From Podospora bellae-mahoneyi (taxonomy: Eukaryota > Ascomycota > Sordariomycetes > Sordariales > Podosporaceae): DNA of 64,000 bases. Location: positions 3,596,001 to 3,660,000 of the forward strand of contig NC_085881.1 of NCBI RefSeq assembly GCF_035222275.1, in the 5' to 3' direction. Position 1 is the stretch's first letter. The number at the start of each line of letters is the position of its first letter. A program made the translations under genes and the position numbers. The notes under the pieces are model-generated. The model was not told where the DNA came from and ran no database searches. It was given only the letters and a program-made list of their open reading frames with translations. This document shows positions 1 to 11,006 of this stretch, piece by piece.

Positions 1-62
1 GTAACACATGATGTTGCAGATGGACTTTGATAGCTGACCTGTCTCTTTTTCCCTTCCTGCAG

Positions 63-410
63 AATATCCCACGAAGCCCCCCAAGTGTAAGTTTTTTTCG
101 CCGAATTACCCCAACATGGGCAGGTCACACGACTAATCAACGTCCTCTCCTTGTAGGCAAATTCGTCCCTCCTCTGTTCCACCCCAATGTCTACCCTTCG
201 GGCACCGTCTGCCTTTCGATTCTCAACGAGGAAGAGGCTTGGAAACCGGCCATCACTCTCAAGCAGATTCTCCTTGGTGTCCAAGACCTCCTAAACGACC
301 CAAACCCCGAGTCACCAGCTCAGGCCGAGGCTTACAACCTATTCAAGAAGGACAGAGCCGAGTACGAAAGACGTATCAAACGGATTGTTCGAGAGAATGC
401 TGCTCCATAG
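63..410 (+). CDS. UBC9: SUMO-conjugating enzyme E2 (Ubc9), 3' part
   Basis: The C-terminal part of the E2 that transfers SUMO to nuclear substrates. Exons seen are 63-86 and 157-410, with intron 87-156 (GTAAGT donor, CTAAT branch, TAG acceptor). The join gives [20 protein letters not shown], then the catalytic-cysteine stretch SGTVCLSIL, then WKPAIT and the terminal [13 protein letters not shown]. This order is diagnostic of Ubc9 rather than ubiquitin E2s. The window begins inside the preceding intron, whose acceptor is CTGCAG at 57-62; GTAACA at position 1 could even be its donor. The N-terminal half lies outside the window. Identity is very secure. Confidence 0.96.
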   Translation, partial: NIPRSPPSVSFFRRITPTWAGHTTNQRPLLVGKFVPPLFHPNVYPSGTVCLSILNEEEAWKPAITLKQILLGVQDLLNDPNPESPAQAEAYNLFKKDRAEYERRIKRIVRENAAP

Positions 411-1613
411 ACGAGCTCGCTTCTGGGGGCATACTGGAAAAGGACGACAGTAGAATAACGTATTAGTGGGATCTACGATTGTGGTCATTTATTTCTGGAG
501 TTACTTGGGAACATCATGGACGGCTGGGAAGGCAGGCAGGGGCGTAGCATTGGTTGGGAACGAGCTTTTAGACGGACGACTCTCGACAGGGAAGGGTTCT
601 TCTTTTCACTCAACGAACTTGTATTTGACTTTCTGGAGTGGGGGTTTAATGGAATCGGCTTTTTTTCCAACAATACGAACCACTGAATCAACCATCCCGT
701 CTTTGGCACCCGTGACTTGCGCCTCCATGCAGTGTTTCCGATACAGAATTCGTGACGCTGGTGTCGTGTGTGGCCCCTGGCTCTGAGCTGTCATAGCTAC
801 GAGCAATACCCCCGCGTAACATTGGGGAAGCAACGCGGGCTCCCATCTACGATTGGCGATACCCCACACTCGGGATGAAGAAGAGTCTGGCATTCTGTCG
901 CTCACAGCTGATGGATGATGTCCTCTCACATATGCAGAGTCTCACGTGGACGGTTTACCAGGCACTTTGCAGGCTCCCACACCTTTATATCGCGATTATC
1001 GCAAACTTCTTATCAGGGCGGTTTATCTAATTGTGGAGGGCCGGAACGGGTTCTGGCACACAGCTGGGACGGTCTCGCCTCCGAGTCCCCAGGTTCCGGA
1101 CCGCGCTAACAAATTATACCAGGGGGTGGATTTGAGGAGTGGCGATATCGGCGTCCACTTGGCTCCTCACGATTAACAATGGAGGACTAGGAAGCCCCGG
1201 GTACCAAGAGGTCTTGGGTCTTAGAAGGTACTTAAAATTTTGCAGGGGCAATGTAGTCGACTCATACTCTAAAGCCAAATTTGGAATTCCCAGACAAATT
1301 TCTGTGACTCTTACCCATCTCTTCCTTTCCACACCTTTGTGCTGTGGCCTCCTTCCTTCAAAAACCATCCCACGCTCTTCTGCAGCTCTCACCTGTAGAC
1401 CAACCATCAGCTGCTCACCTGCGCCTTGCCGGATCGAAGACCCTCTCTCCCATCGCAACAGACACCAGCTTGCGCGCGCCGCGACGGCCAGAGTAAGTAT
1501 AAAGACCGTTGTCACTGACTGGCTTGTAGTCCGCTCTCAACGTCCGCTCCAAAATCCCAAGAACTAGTTGCCTCCTAGCCTCCCGTCCAAAAACAAGAGA
1601 ATAGACAGTCAAC
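411..1613. other. intergenic: UBC9 3' region and asparagine synthetase promoter/leader
   Basis: No protein gene is supported here. The left part is the UBC9 3' UTR. The right part, from about 1240, is pyrimidine-rich and looks like a promoter and 5' leader. A GTAAGT at 1493 and a TAG ending at 1529 could bound a leader intron, but 37 nt is very short for a fungal intron, so I do not call it. Confidence 0.5.
1305..1310 (+). promoter_or_regulatory. candidate GCN4/CPC1 half-site TGACTC
   Basis: TGACTC lies about 300 bp upstream of the asparagine synthetase start. Amino-acid biosynthesis genes in ascomycetes are commonly controlled by the bZIP cross-pathway factor (GCN4/CPC1), which binds TGA(C/G)TCA. 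Here the last base is T, not A. A six-base match can arise by chance, so this is only suggestive. Confidence 0.3.
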
Positions 1614-4001
1614 ATGTGCGGCATCTTCGCCTGCCATAGGTCAGTCTCGAACATCTGGTCTTTTCCCTGGCTATCATGAACAATTGCTCGGCATTGGCTC
1701 CGTGGTGGTGACTTGTCAACGGCTTTCTGTCCTTGGAGGGGTCAATGCCCCACCACACCACCAAGCCGTTGTCCTTATCGCCGTTATCGTTTCACAAATT
1801 CTCGAGATCAGCATCAACACCACAGCAAGCATAAGGCAGAACGCTAACATGAAGAGCAACCCAGTCACCCAGACGTCGCCAAATTCAAGCCGACTGCTCT
1901 GAAGCTTTCCAAGCAGATCAGACACAGAGGCCCGGATTGGTGAGTCAATCCCTTGCGCAACCCTCCTGGTAGCTCCAAGACATTTTGTGCTAACTGATTT
2001 GATAGGAGTAAGAATCTCACCCCTGAGTCGGACAAAGACGGATAAACAAGATAAGGAGAAACAATTGGTTTGGCTAACACATTGTCTTCCCACAGGCGGC
2101 AGCGTTATCTCTAACAACACGAGTACGATACGGAACCCCAACCCCCCTGGACACATAGAAAACCTCCCACTTTTCTCGTATGTCTTTGAAAGAGCGATGC
2201 TAACGCAGCGCCACAGTTCTGTGCCATGAACGGCTCAGCATCGTCGGTGTTGGTGGGTCTAGATCTGTATATCTGGTTTCGAGGCCGTCGTCTAACCTCA
2301 AAGCAGAGAGCGGAGCTCAGCCACTTACCAATGCCGATGACAGCATTATCCTCGCCGTCAACGGCGAAATCTACAACCACCGTCTTGTTCGCAAGACCTT
2401 GAAGACCCCCTACCACTTCAAGACCACCTCGGATTGCGAGGTTGTGATTCCTCTGGTGAGTCACTGCGAGAGAACTGCGGGGGAGAGCACATCAGATTAA
2501 CCGGTGCAACAGTACCTCGAGTATGGCATTGATGCGCCTAAGCACCTCGATGGCATGTTCTCCTTCGTTCTTTACGACAAGAATAAGGACCGCACAATCG
2601 CCGCCCGCGACCCCATCGGTATCACAACCCTTTACCAGGGCTGGTCCTCCAAGGAGCCCGGCACTGTCTACTTCGCTTCCGAGCTGAAGTCCCTCCACCC
2701 CGTCTGCGACAAGATCGAGGCTTTCCCGCCCGGACACATCTTCGACAGCTTGACTGGTGAGAGGACACGGTACTTTGAGCCCACATGGTGGGATGGCGAG
2801 AAGATCCCCCAGACCCCTGTCGACCTCAAGAAGCTCCGCGAGACTCTTGAGAGGTCTGTCAGGAAAAGGTTGATGGCTGAGGTCCCTTATGGTGTTCTCC
2901 TTTCCGGCGGTCTTGACTCTTCGCTTGTTGCTTCCATTGCCCAGAGGGAAACCCTGCGCCTGAAGAAGCTTGCAGAGGAGGCCAACGGTGCCGCTGAGGA
3001 GAAGCCTGAGGATTTGGACAAGGGCGAGGGTCTTGTTGGTCTCGATGACGAGGGCAAGCTCTCTACCATGACCTTCCTTCCCCAGCTCAACTCCTTCTCC
3101 ATTGGCCTTCCCGGCTCTCCTGACAACGAGGCTGCCCTCAAGGTGGCCAAGTTCCTCGGCACCAAGCACCACGTCATGACCTTCACCATCGAGGATGGTC
3201 TTAACGCCTTGTCTGATGTCATCTACCACCTCGAGACCTACGATGTCACCACCATCCGTGCCTCGACTCCCATGTACCTGCTCTCTCGCAAGATCAAGGC
3301 CATGGGCATCAAGATGGTCCTCTCTGGTGAGGGTTCCGACGAGATCTTCGGCGGTTACCTCTACTTCCACGGCGCCCCCAACAAGGAGGAGTTTCACACC
3401 GAGTGCGTCCGCCGCGTCAAGAACCTTCACTTGGCCGACTGCCTGCGCGCTAACAAGTCCACCTCCGCGTGGGGTCTCGAGGCCCGTGTGCCCTTCCTCG
3501 ACAAGGAGTTCCTCGAGGTGTCGATGAACATCGACCCTGCGGACAAGATGATCAACAAGGAAAGAATGGAGAAGTACATTCTCCGCAAGGCTTTCGACAC
3601 CTCGGACGACCCGACCGCCGAGCCCTACCTTCCCGACAACATCCTCTGGCGCCAGAAGGAGCAGTTCTCTGACGGTGTCGGATACGGATGGATCGATGCC
3701 CTCAAGGACAACGCCGAGCTCCACGTCACCGACGAGATGATGAAGAACCCCAAGCCCGAGTGGGGCAGCGATATCCCTGACACCAAGGAGGCCTACTGGT
3801 ACCGCCTGATGTTCGACGAGCACTTCCCCCAGTCGTGCGCGTCGACCGTCATGAGGTGGACACCCACATGGTCCAAGCAGACGGATCCCAGTGGCAGGTG
3901 AGTTAAACTTTGGTTCTGAATGGATGCAGTTTGAGAATTGATACTGACGTGGCTTTTACAGAGCTATCTCGATCCATCAGGCCAAGTATGAGGATGCTTA
4001 A
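1614..4001 (+). CDS. asn2: asparagine synthetase (glutamine-hydrolysing)
   Basis: Makes asparagine from aspartate, glutamine and ATP in the cytosol. Exons are 1614-1639, 1865-1939, 2006-2007, 2096-2122, 2217-2252, 2307-2455, 2513-3897 and 3962-4001, giving 579 residues. The start MCGIFACH exposes the Cys2 nucleophile of the N-terminal Ntn glutaminase domain. [25 protein letters not shown] and VNGEIYNH follow in family order. The synthetase domain has the pyrophosphate loop [16 protein letters not shown] and [16 protein letters not shown]. Length and motif order are normal for eukaryotic AsnB. The oddity is exon 3: a 2-nt exon (GA) is needed to restore conserved WSG and keep frame. The alternative, acceptor 2102, also keeps frame but replaces WSGS with Cys. 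Confidence 0.95.
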
Positions 4002-4952
4002 ATATCTTTCCCATCATTTTTGTATATGAGTCATGGCTTCCGGAGGGTCTGGTATCTAGCAGGGCGTCATGTCAAAAGATAGGGTAAGGCATGCGTTGAA
4101 GTACAGCACAGCTAGCCTGTGAGAATGCAAAAGCTCTGAAAAGTTCATTTTGGTGCAGGGTTTTTGATGGCTGAATTGCCTTGACAAGGCATATTCGTAG
4201 ATATGCAGGCTGTGATGTTGGGGGTGATGGGCAGGAGGGAATGCAATGCAGATATCAACCTGATAAAACCTGGGGAAGAAGAGCCAAGCTCTCAAAGCTG
4301 GAGCCAAAGTGTCTGCATAGAGGAAACAGCCGCCAATGTGCTTCGCGGATTCATCCACGTGGAGGACCTTGACATAAACTACCGCTCTATATGAACAAGG
4401 GGTTCTGTGAAAGGGAACAAACAAATAACTGCCTTGACAAACATTGAATATAGGTAATGACCAAAAAGATTTGCTCAGACATGCCATATTTGCATCTGGT
4501 TGTTGAAATAGGTCTCAGGTCTCAATATCGTGGATAGACACATACCTGTCGTCTCTCGGGATAGCATACAGATCGGCTGGATGGTCTTCCTTGAGAATCT
4601 GGCTTGTTGACAAAGTAACTGCAACTTCAAGTCAAGCAAATATGAAACAACGACAGTGCAACTGACGCAATGCCCCCAAGTCACAACGGCCAAGAAGAAG
4701 CCATTGACTGGTGTGTTTCAAGGGTTAGGGTAATCCCAGGCGATGGCAGCCGTTGATGCTGGAACTTGGCACTTCCCACCTGGGAGCGATGGCCCAATCA
4801 CGGTGCAGAAAGAAATTTGGCAGTTCCGATACTTTACCTTCCCAACATTTCCACGCCTTTCGAGTTTCACCGTCCGACCTAGTCTCTACAAGTTTTCTTG
4901 TTTACTTTGTTTGCTCGTTATCACCAGTTAAACACACACAATCATCATCAAA
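4002..4952. other. intergenic: asparagine synthetase 3' region and porin promoter
   Basis: No coding signal is supported on either strand. The last 100 bases before 4953 are pyrimidine-rich and end in an A/C-rich leader (ACACACAATCATCATCAAA) typical of fungal start contexts. Confidence 0.5.
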
Positions 4953-6253
4953 ATGGCTGCTGTCCCTGCCTACTCCGATATCGCCAAGGCGGCGAACGAT
5001 GTACGTCTTACTCTCCCCATGGCTGTTGTTGGCGAAGGCAGGCTTGATAGAGCGGCATTTCCAAAGCTTGCCTATGCGCCCTCGCCCACAGCGACACCAC
5101 CGGCCACAACACTTGCGCATAGCCAATTGCTAACTCTCGGGGTCAACCCGCACTCATGTAGCTCCTTTCCAAGGATTTCTACCATCTCTCCTCCGGCAGC
5201 CTTGAGGTCAAGGACACCACCCCCAACCGCGTTGCCTTCAAGGTTACCGGCAAGAGCAGCCACGATGCTGCCACCTCCGGCGCTGTACGTGCACTCCTTT
5301 GAGACACTGCACACGAGGACACTGGCTAACTGCGTCCGCAATAGATCGAGGCCAAGTACTCTGACAAGTCCACCGGTGAATACGCCCCGCCCCCCGCTGT
5401 CAATCTGCCAATATATCGGGAACCCCTCGATTGCCATGCGGTGCTCAGCCGTATCAGAGGACCCAGGCTACACAAGGCCCCTGTTTAGTGGACAATGGTT
5501 CTTTCACCAGGCAATACACAGCTGCTAACGTCCTGGCACCGTGCAGGCGTGACCGTCACCCAGACCTGGAACACCGCCAACGCTCTCGAGTCCAAGGTTG
5601 AGCTTGCCGACACCCTCGCCAAGGGTCTCAAGGCCGAGGGTATCTTCTCCTTCCTCCCCGCCTCCCAGGCCAAGGGTGTCAAGGCCAACCTGCAGTTCAA
5701 GCAGTCCAACTTCCACGGCCGCGCTTTCGTCGACCTCCTCAAGGGCCCCACCACCAGCATCGATGCCCTTATCGGCCACGAGGGTTTCCTCGCCGGTGGT
5801 TCCGCTGCTTTTGATGTCCAGAAGGCTAAGATCACCAACTACTCCCTGGCCGTCGGTTACCACGCCCCTACCTACAACGCCGCTGTCACCGCCACCGACA
5901 ACCTGAGCGTTTTCTCCGCCAGCTACTACCACAAGGTCAACAAGCTTGTCGAGGCTGGTTCCAAGGCCACCTGGAACTCCAAGACTGGCAACACCGTTGG
6001 TCTTGAGGTTGCCGCCAAGTATCGCATTGACCCCGTTTCCTTCGTCAAGGTTAGTCTCCTGAGGATTTGCTTGTTTGTGTGACAAAACTGACTTTGAAAA
6101 CAGGCCAAGATCAACGACCGCGGTGTCGCCGCCGTTGCCTACAACGTCCTCCTCCGTGACGGCGTCAAGCTCGGTCTCGGTGCCTCTTTCGACACCCAGA
6201 AGCTCGACCAGGCCACCCACAAAGTCGGCACCAGCCTTACCTTTGAGAACTAA
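4953..6253 (+). CDS. por1: mitochondrial outer-membrane porin (VDAC)
   Basis: Voltage-dependent anion channel that lets metabolites cross the mitochondrial outer membrane. Exons 4953-5000, 5162-5284, 5345-5375, 5547-6049 and 6104-6253 close in frame to 284 residues, the usual VDAC length. The N-terminus AVPAYSDIAKAANDLL forms the pore helix. LEVKDTTPN, VTVTQTWNTANALE, KAEGIFSFLP, FKQSNFHGRAF and GHEGFLAG follow, and the end is DTQKLDQATHKVG. All match fungal porins in order. Predicted as a 19-strand beta barrel with no cleavable presequence, as is normal for VDAC. Four introns are placed by GT/AG sites and frame. Confidence in identity is very high. Confidence 0.97.
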
Positions 6254-6811
6254 GTTTGATATCCCCGGGATTGTTGTAAAGGTCGGGAGTTGGGGACAAG
6301 CCATGGCGTTGAATGATTCTGTGTTGTTTTTCTGAAGAATGAGGATACAGCATCAATCACCGTGTGTGTGTGTGTGTGTATCGATTAGACGAAAATAAAT
6401 GGATCATGATGATCAGGGCAAACAAACGTTAGAGTTGGGTCCTTAGCAGGATGAGCATGATTTGTATGAATTCTGCGATCTTTCCAACAGTGGCAATTAC
6501 TATGATTAGGATATCTCACGTTCGTTTATGTGGCGTGCGTGATACTGCTTGACATATCTCACGGCAACTAGCCTGGGATTATGCTTCACCGAGGTTTTCA
6601 AAGGACCATTGTTGGCTTTTGTTCTCATTGTTAAGTATCATATGTAATCTCATGTAATGTATATACGACAAAAACAGCAAGTAAATAAATGACTTGGCCA
6701 TGAATCAGGGGGTATTGTTTGCATCATTACCAACCCCCCCACCTCCCCCCCCCCCCACACACACACCTTTCTTTCTATCTTACACTCTTGATTCACTCTC
6801 TTTTTCAGGCT
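6254..6811. other. convergent intergenic region between porin and J-protein
   Basis: This holds the 3' ends of two converging genes. It contains a (GT)9 microsatellite at 6362-6379, several AATAAA-like elements (6395, 6680s) and C-rich runs near 6735-6760. No gene is supported. Confidence 0.5.
6362..6379. repeat. (GT)9 dinucleotide microsatellite
   Basis: Nine uninterrupted GT units lie in the porin 3' region. The site is probably length-polymorphic. Confidence 0.85.
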
Positions 6812-7827
6812 CTACCTTCCAAGCCCACCTCCAAACCCCCCTATCAGCATCGCGCCCACAACACTAGCAGCCACGCACCCGCTCAAGACAAAAAAAGTCC
6901 CAATCATGCTGTCATCCGCGTCCAAGCTCAACCCCCTCCGCTTCATGGCCCTCTTTGCTCGCCGTTCCTCATGCCGCCTGTGCGTCCGCTGATGAGAATG
7001 CGGGTCAAAAAACGGGTTCGATCCGGTGTTTGTCCCGTACCCGAACCCCCCAAAGCCGTATTTATAATAGGGATCCTGACCGAAGCCCATCCCGGGGTTG
7101 GATTCAGGGCCGGTGGTGTTCTCCCATCCTTGGTGGTCTTTTGCACTGGTGTCTTGTCTGGCATGTGTTTTCCCCTCTGGCGAGCCCTGCTGGGCTGTTG
7201 AGCTCTCGTGGGCAGCGCGTCGTTTTGAGGCGTGAGCGCCCCACCCCCCTGACTTGTAGAATGAAGGGGGGGGGCCTTGGAAGGTGGTTTTCCGACGGGA
7301 GGATAGACCTGAGGGGGGGCGGCCGCCAGCTGGGTTGCTGGAGTGGTAGGAACCCGACTTTGGGGCGTGGGGATGGTGCTGGTGGGCGTAGCGGGGGTTT
7401 GTGGCGCGGGAGCGGTCGTATCTGGCGCGGTTTGCCGGGTGGGAGAGGATGGTGTAGGCTTCCGAGATGCGCATGAAGCGGTGGGAGGAGGAGGGGTCGG
7501 AGGGGTTGTGGTCGGGGTGATGGAGTTTGGAGAGGTGGAAGTAGCTTCTGAAGGGTACCGTTAACAACCATTGGGAGGGGGGATATGGTACATAAGGGAG
7601 GCGGACTTTTTGATCTCGGCTGGGGAGGCGGAGGGGTGGACGTTTAGGGTCTCGTAATGGTCGTGGGTTGAGTCGTCTGGGTTGTTGCTGCCGGCAGCGG
7701 CGCGATCATGGCGGGAGGAGTGAAAGGGTCGGCATGGTTGGGGGTTGTTGACAAGAACATGGTGAGGAGGGTTGGCGATATGGCGCGGGATCGCGCTGCG
7801 CGGAGGATGGTAGTAACGGAATGGCAT
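6812..7827 (-). CDS. J-domain (DnaJ/Hsp40) protein, probably mitochondrial
   Basis: A co-chaperone expected to stimulate an Hsp70. Exons on the minus strand are 7607-7827 and 6812-7547, 318 residues. The 59-nt intron uses a weak donor (GTCCGC), but only this join gives the uninterrupted J-domain EIKKSYFHLSKLHHPDHNPS with its HPD motif. The J-domain spans about residues 55-118. The N-terminus, rich in Arg, Pro and His with few acidic residues, looks like a mitochondrial presequence. After the J-domain comes a low-complexity Ser/Gly/His/Pro region, then a basic RRHEERRAKRAMKRRG stretch and one hydrophobic C-terminal helix (TFFVLSGCVAASVVGAMLI). This suggests a tail-anchored or inner-membrane J-protein. 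No precise ortholog is assigned. It is divergently transcribed from the MetAP2 gene. Confidence 0.85.
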
Positions 7828-8204
7828 TCCTCATCCCGATTGTTGAAGGGGCTGTTATGTCGAAAATTGGTGATATTGTCGGCCTCGTGTAAGTCGAGAC
7901 GTTGGGAAAACGCTCCACCTTGAATTGGCACCAATGACGAAATGGATGCGCGAAAGAACGGAGACTGAGGTCCGATTGTGGCTTGTCACGGCTGTCAAAC
8001 CTGCAAATTTGTGGCTCTTGCCCAGCAAACGCCGCACTTGCCCCGCGATTGGTACCTAGCTGCACGCCCTGCCAAGCACAACGGAAAAAAAGAAGCGGGG
8101 CTTTTCTGACTTGCCATCACTTTGTATCAGGCTTTTGGCTTCCTTCAACTCTCTGAACTATTTCACATAGTTTGAAGCATAAAATCACATAGTTGAATCT
8201 CACA
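7828..8204. promoter_or_regulatory. shared divergent promoter, J-protein (-) and MetAP2 (+)
   Basis: Only 377 bp separate the two start codons, so the region must hold both leaders and promoters. No individual site is confidently recognised. Confidence 0.55.
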
Positions 8205-9662
8205 ATGGCAGCTCAAGCGCCGGTAGATGAGATCGCGCAGCTCAGCGGTAAGCTCAACCTCCACCGGGAGACTGTCAAAGCGTGACAGCAACTGATAGGA
8301 TGAGGGAGAAAAAAGTGAGCGATGCGGCTACCACAAAGCCCAAGCCAGGTCTTGATTCGGCTACCGCCACCAATGGCAACCTGAACCGTGACAGCGATGA
8401 TTCCGACGACGACGCGGAAAATGCTGCCCCGGGCGCTGAGACGGGGCCCGCCAAGAAGAAGAAGAAGAGAAAGCCGAAGAAGAAGAAGAAGAACCCCACG
8501 GCCCAATCCGACCCCCCGCGGGTTCTGATCTCGCAGCTCTTTCCCGACAAGGTGTACCCCAAGGGCGAGGAGGTGGAATATGTGAACGAGAACAGATATC
8601 GCACCACCAACGAGGAGAAGCGCCACCTCGACAACCTCAAGAATGACTTTTACAATGACTACCGTCATGCTGCTGAGGCCCACCGCCAGACTCGCCAGTG
8701 GGCACAAAAGAACATCAAGCCTGGCTGGTCGCTGACTGACATTGCCAACGGCATTGAAGACAGCGTCCGTGCTCTTGTTGGTCACCAGGGTCTTGAGGAG
8801 GGTGATGCTTTGAAGGCAGGTATGGGTTTCCCTACTGGCCTCAGTCTCAACCACTGCGCTGCCCACTACAACCCCAACGCTGGAAACAAGATGGTTCTCC
8901 AGCAGGATGATGTCTTGAAGGTCGATATCGGCGTGCACGTCAACGGCAACATTGTCGACAGTGCCTTCACCTTGGCTTTCAACCCCCGTTATGACCCTCT
9001 TCTCGAGGCTTGCAAGGCGGCCACCAACGAAGGTCTCAAGCAGGCTGGTATTGATGCCAGACTTGGCGAGATTGGTGGGTACATCCAGGAAGTCATGGAG
9101 AGTTACGAGGTTGAGCTGGACGGCAACACGTACCAGGTCAAGCCGATCCGCAACCTCAACGGACACACAATCCTCCCATACAACATTCACGGAGGCAAGA
9201 GCGTGCCCATTGTGAAGAGCAACGACCAGACCAAGATGGAGGAGGGTGATGTCTTCGCCATCGAGACCTTCGGTAGCACTGGCAACGGCTACGTGCACGA
9301 GGAAGGTGAGGTCTCTCACTACGCAAAGAGAATGGATGCGCCCAAGGTGGACCTCCGTCTCAGCTCAGCCAAGTCTTTGTTGAACGTCATCAACAAGAAC
9401 TTTGGCACCCTGCCATTCTGCAGACGTTACCTGGACCGCCTTGGCCAGGACAAGTACCTGCTTGGCTTGAACAGCCTCGTTGCCAACGGGGTTGTGGAGT
9501 CTTATCCTCCTCTGGTGGACAAGAAGGGTTCATACACAGCACAGTTTGAGCATGTGAGTATTTCTTTCCCTTGCGCGAGAGACTGCGGTAACTAACGCGT
9601 GACAGACCATCTTGATCCGACCTACCGTAAAGGAGGTCATCAGCCGTGGAGATGATTACTAG
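8205..9662 (+). CDS. MAP2: methionine aminopeptidase 2
   Basis: Cytosolic metalloprotease that removes the initiator methionine from nascent chains; the family target of fumagillin. Exons are 8205-8247, 8316-9553 and 9606-9662. The N-terminal extension carries acidic [10 protein letters not shown] followed by the Lys-rich [13 protein letters not shown] block typical of MetAP2, thought to dock it on ribosomes. The pita-bread domain shows [10 protein letters not shown], the metal ligands in [27 protein letters not shown] and AIETFGS, and the last ligand in QFEHTILIRP. The C-terminus VISRGDDY is standard. The first intron has two possible acceptors. AAAAAAG at 8315 gives [14 protein letters not shown] at 8288 would give a 41-nt intron and ten extra residues. 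I prefer 8315 because of intron length. Confidence 0.96.
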
Positions 9663-11006
9663 AGGAGGTTTGAGCATCGTTTGGTTGGTCTGACAGCATG
9701 AAACCTGCCAGGCCAGGCCTGATGCCACAGCAAAACATGTGCAAAGTCTGAAATGACCCTGCTAGCAATACCATTCACGGCCTTGAGTTTGATCTTCTAA
9801 ACAAACAAGTCTTTAGAAATGCCAAGCAGTCTCAACACTATGTGAATTATAGACTGGGATTCCACGCAAAACTTTCCTTCCAGGTGTTTCCCAGGCACTT
9901 CAGGTCCAGTCTCACGTGCCCACCTTCTCCTTGTATCCTAGGTGAGAGTGTAAGGTGAGTTGGCAAGCGTGCCCCACTGCTTCCACGCGTGGAAGTGAAT
10001 ATCCACGAAGCGTTCCAACCAAAGACACCGAACGGACCGGGTCCGGACCGAGGGAGCATTCTCCACCCGGATCCGTTCCGTAGGTCTGCAAACGGCGTCA
10101 CTTCCGTGCAACATGTGAAAATCGCAACTGGGACTTCTACGGGGTTCGGGATCGTCGCCGTGTTCTAAAGTCCTGACGCCGTGATGAAGTCGGCGGCTGA
10201 CGATAGGAAAACATCGGAGCCACCGAGGCATGCACGAAGGGTTAACAATGACGGCAACTGACAGCTATCTGGGGGCCAGCGCCCACCGTCAGAGGCAAAA
10301 TGACATATCCGTTGTTACCGCTTGGAAACGTGGGGGTAAACGCTCGGCATTCCCATTGGGCCGATTGGGTTCGAGAACGGTCGACGGTCCCCGCACCGTT
10401 CCGATTCTTTTCATCATCGCTCTCCTCTTGGGTATGACAGGGATGCATCGCCCCCCTCCTCTCCCTCTAAGATTTTGCGCCTGCTTGTGCCTGTCAGTGC
10501 CTGTCAGTGCCGAGCAGGGACCGGGACGGGGGAGACGCTCCTCTTATCGGCCAGTCCCAGAAAGAAAATCTTCAGGTGTTAAAAAAAAGCCCGCAAATTC
10601 CGGGCCCCCCCCCCCATCTACCTCCTCCCTTCGGCTCCATCTTACCAATAATTTTTCTGCCTCATATCTTTTTGCCTCTGCCATTTGTTTTTGCATGTGC
10701 CACAGAGCGAACGGGTCTTTGCGCATTTGAAACAAACCAGAAAACGAAATACAGCACGACGGAGCATTTATTCACTTGATACTTGACAACGCGAAAGGTC
10801 GATTGTCAAATTCGTTGTTTCGCAACAACCTTCAATTGCTTTTTTACCCTCCCTCTTTCTGCGCGGCGTTCACCAACCCCCCCCCTTCTCGCACGCGATC
10901 GCGAAAATCGGAGATTCGGTACGGTCGGCGATCCTTTAGACGCCCAACCAACAAACGGAAAACCACTCTCTGACTGAGAGCACATCCTCAAGAAAACACC
11001 GACAAA
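9663..11006. other. intergenic: MetAP2 3' region and PRELI gene promoter/leader
   Basis: 1.3 kb without a supported gene. It contains a tandem CTGTCAGTGC pair near 10490-10510, a C12-like run near 10605-10615 and a pyrimidine-rich leader from about 10840. No ATG was noticed in the last 200 bases before 11007, so the downstream start is the first in its leader. Confidence 0.5.

Noticed and set aside
2492-3823. 443-codon open frame on the minus strand
   Set aside because: It is the exact antisense of the asparagine synthetase main exon. The Leu/Val/Gly-rich composition is the usual shadow of a GC3-rich gene, with no motif.
8213-9319. 368-codon open frame on the minus strand
   Set aside because: Antisense shadow of the MetAP2 exon. 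Its Leu/Val runs mirror the Lys/Glu codons of the real gene.
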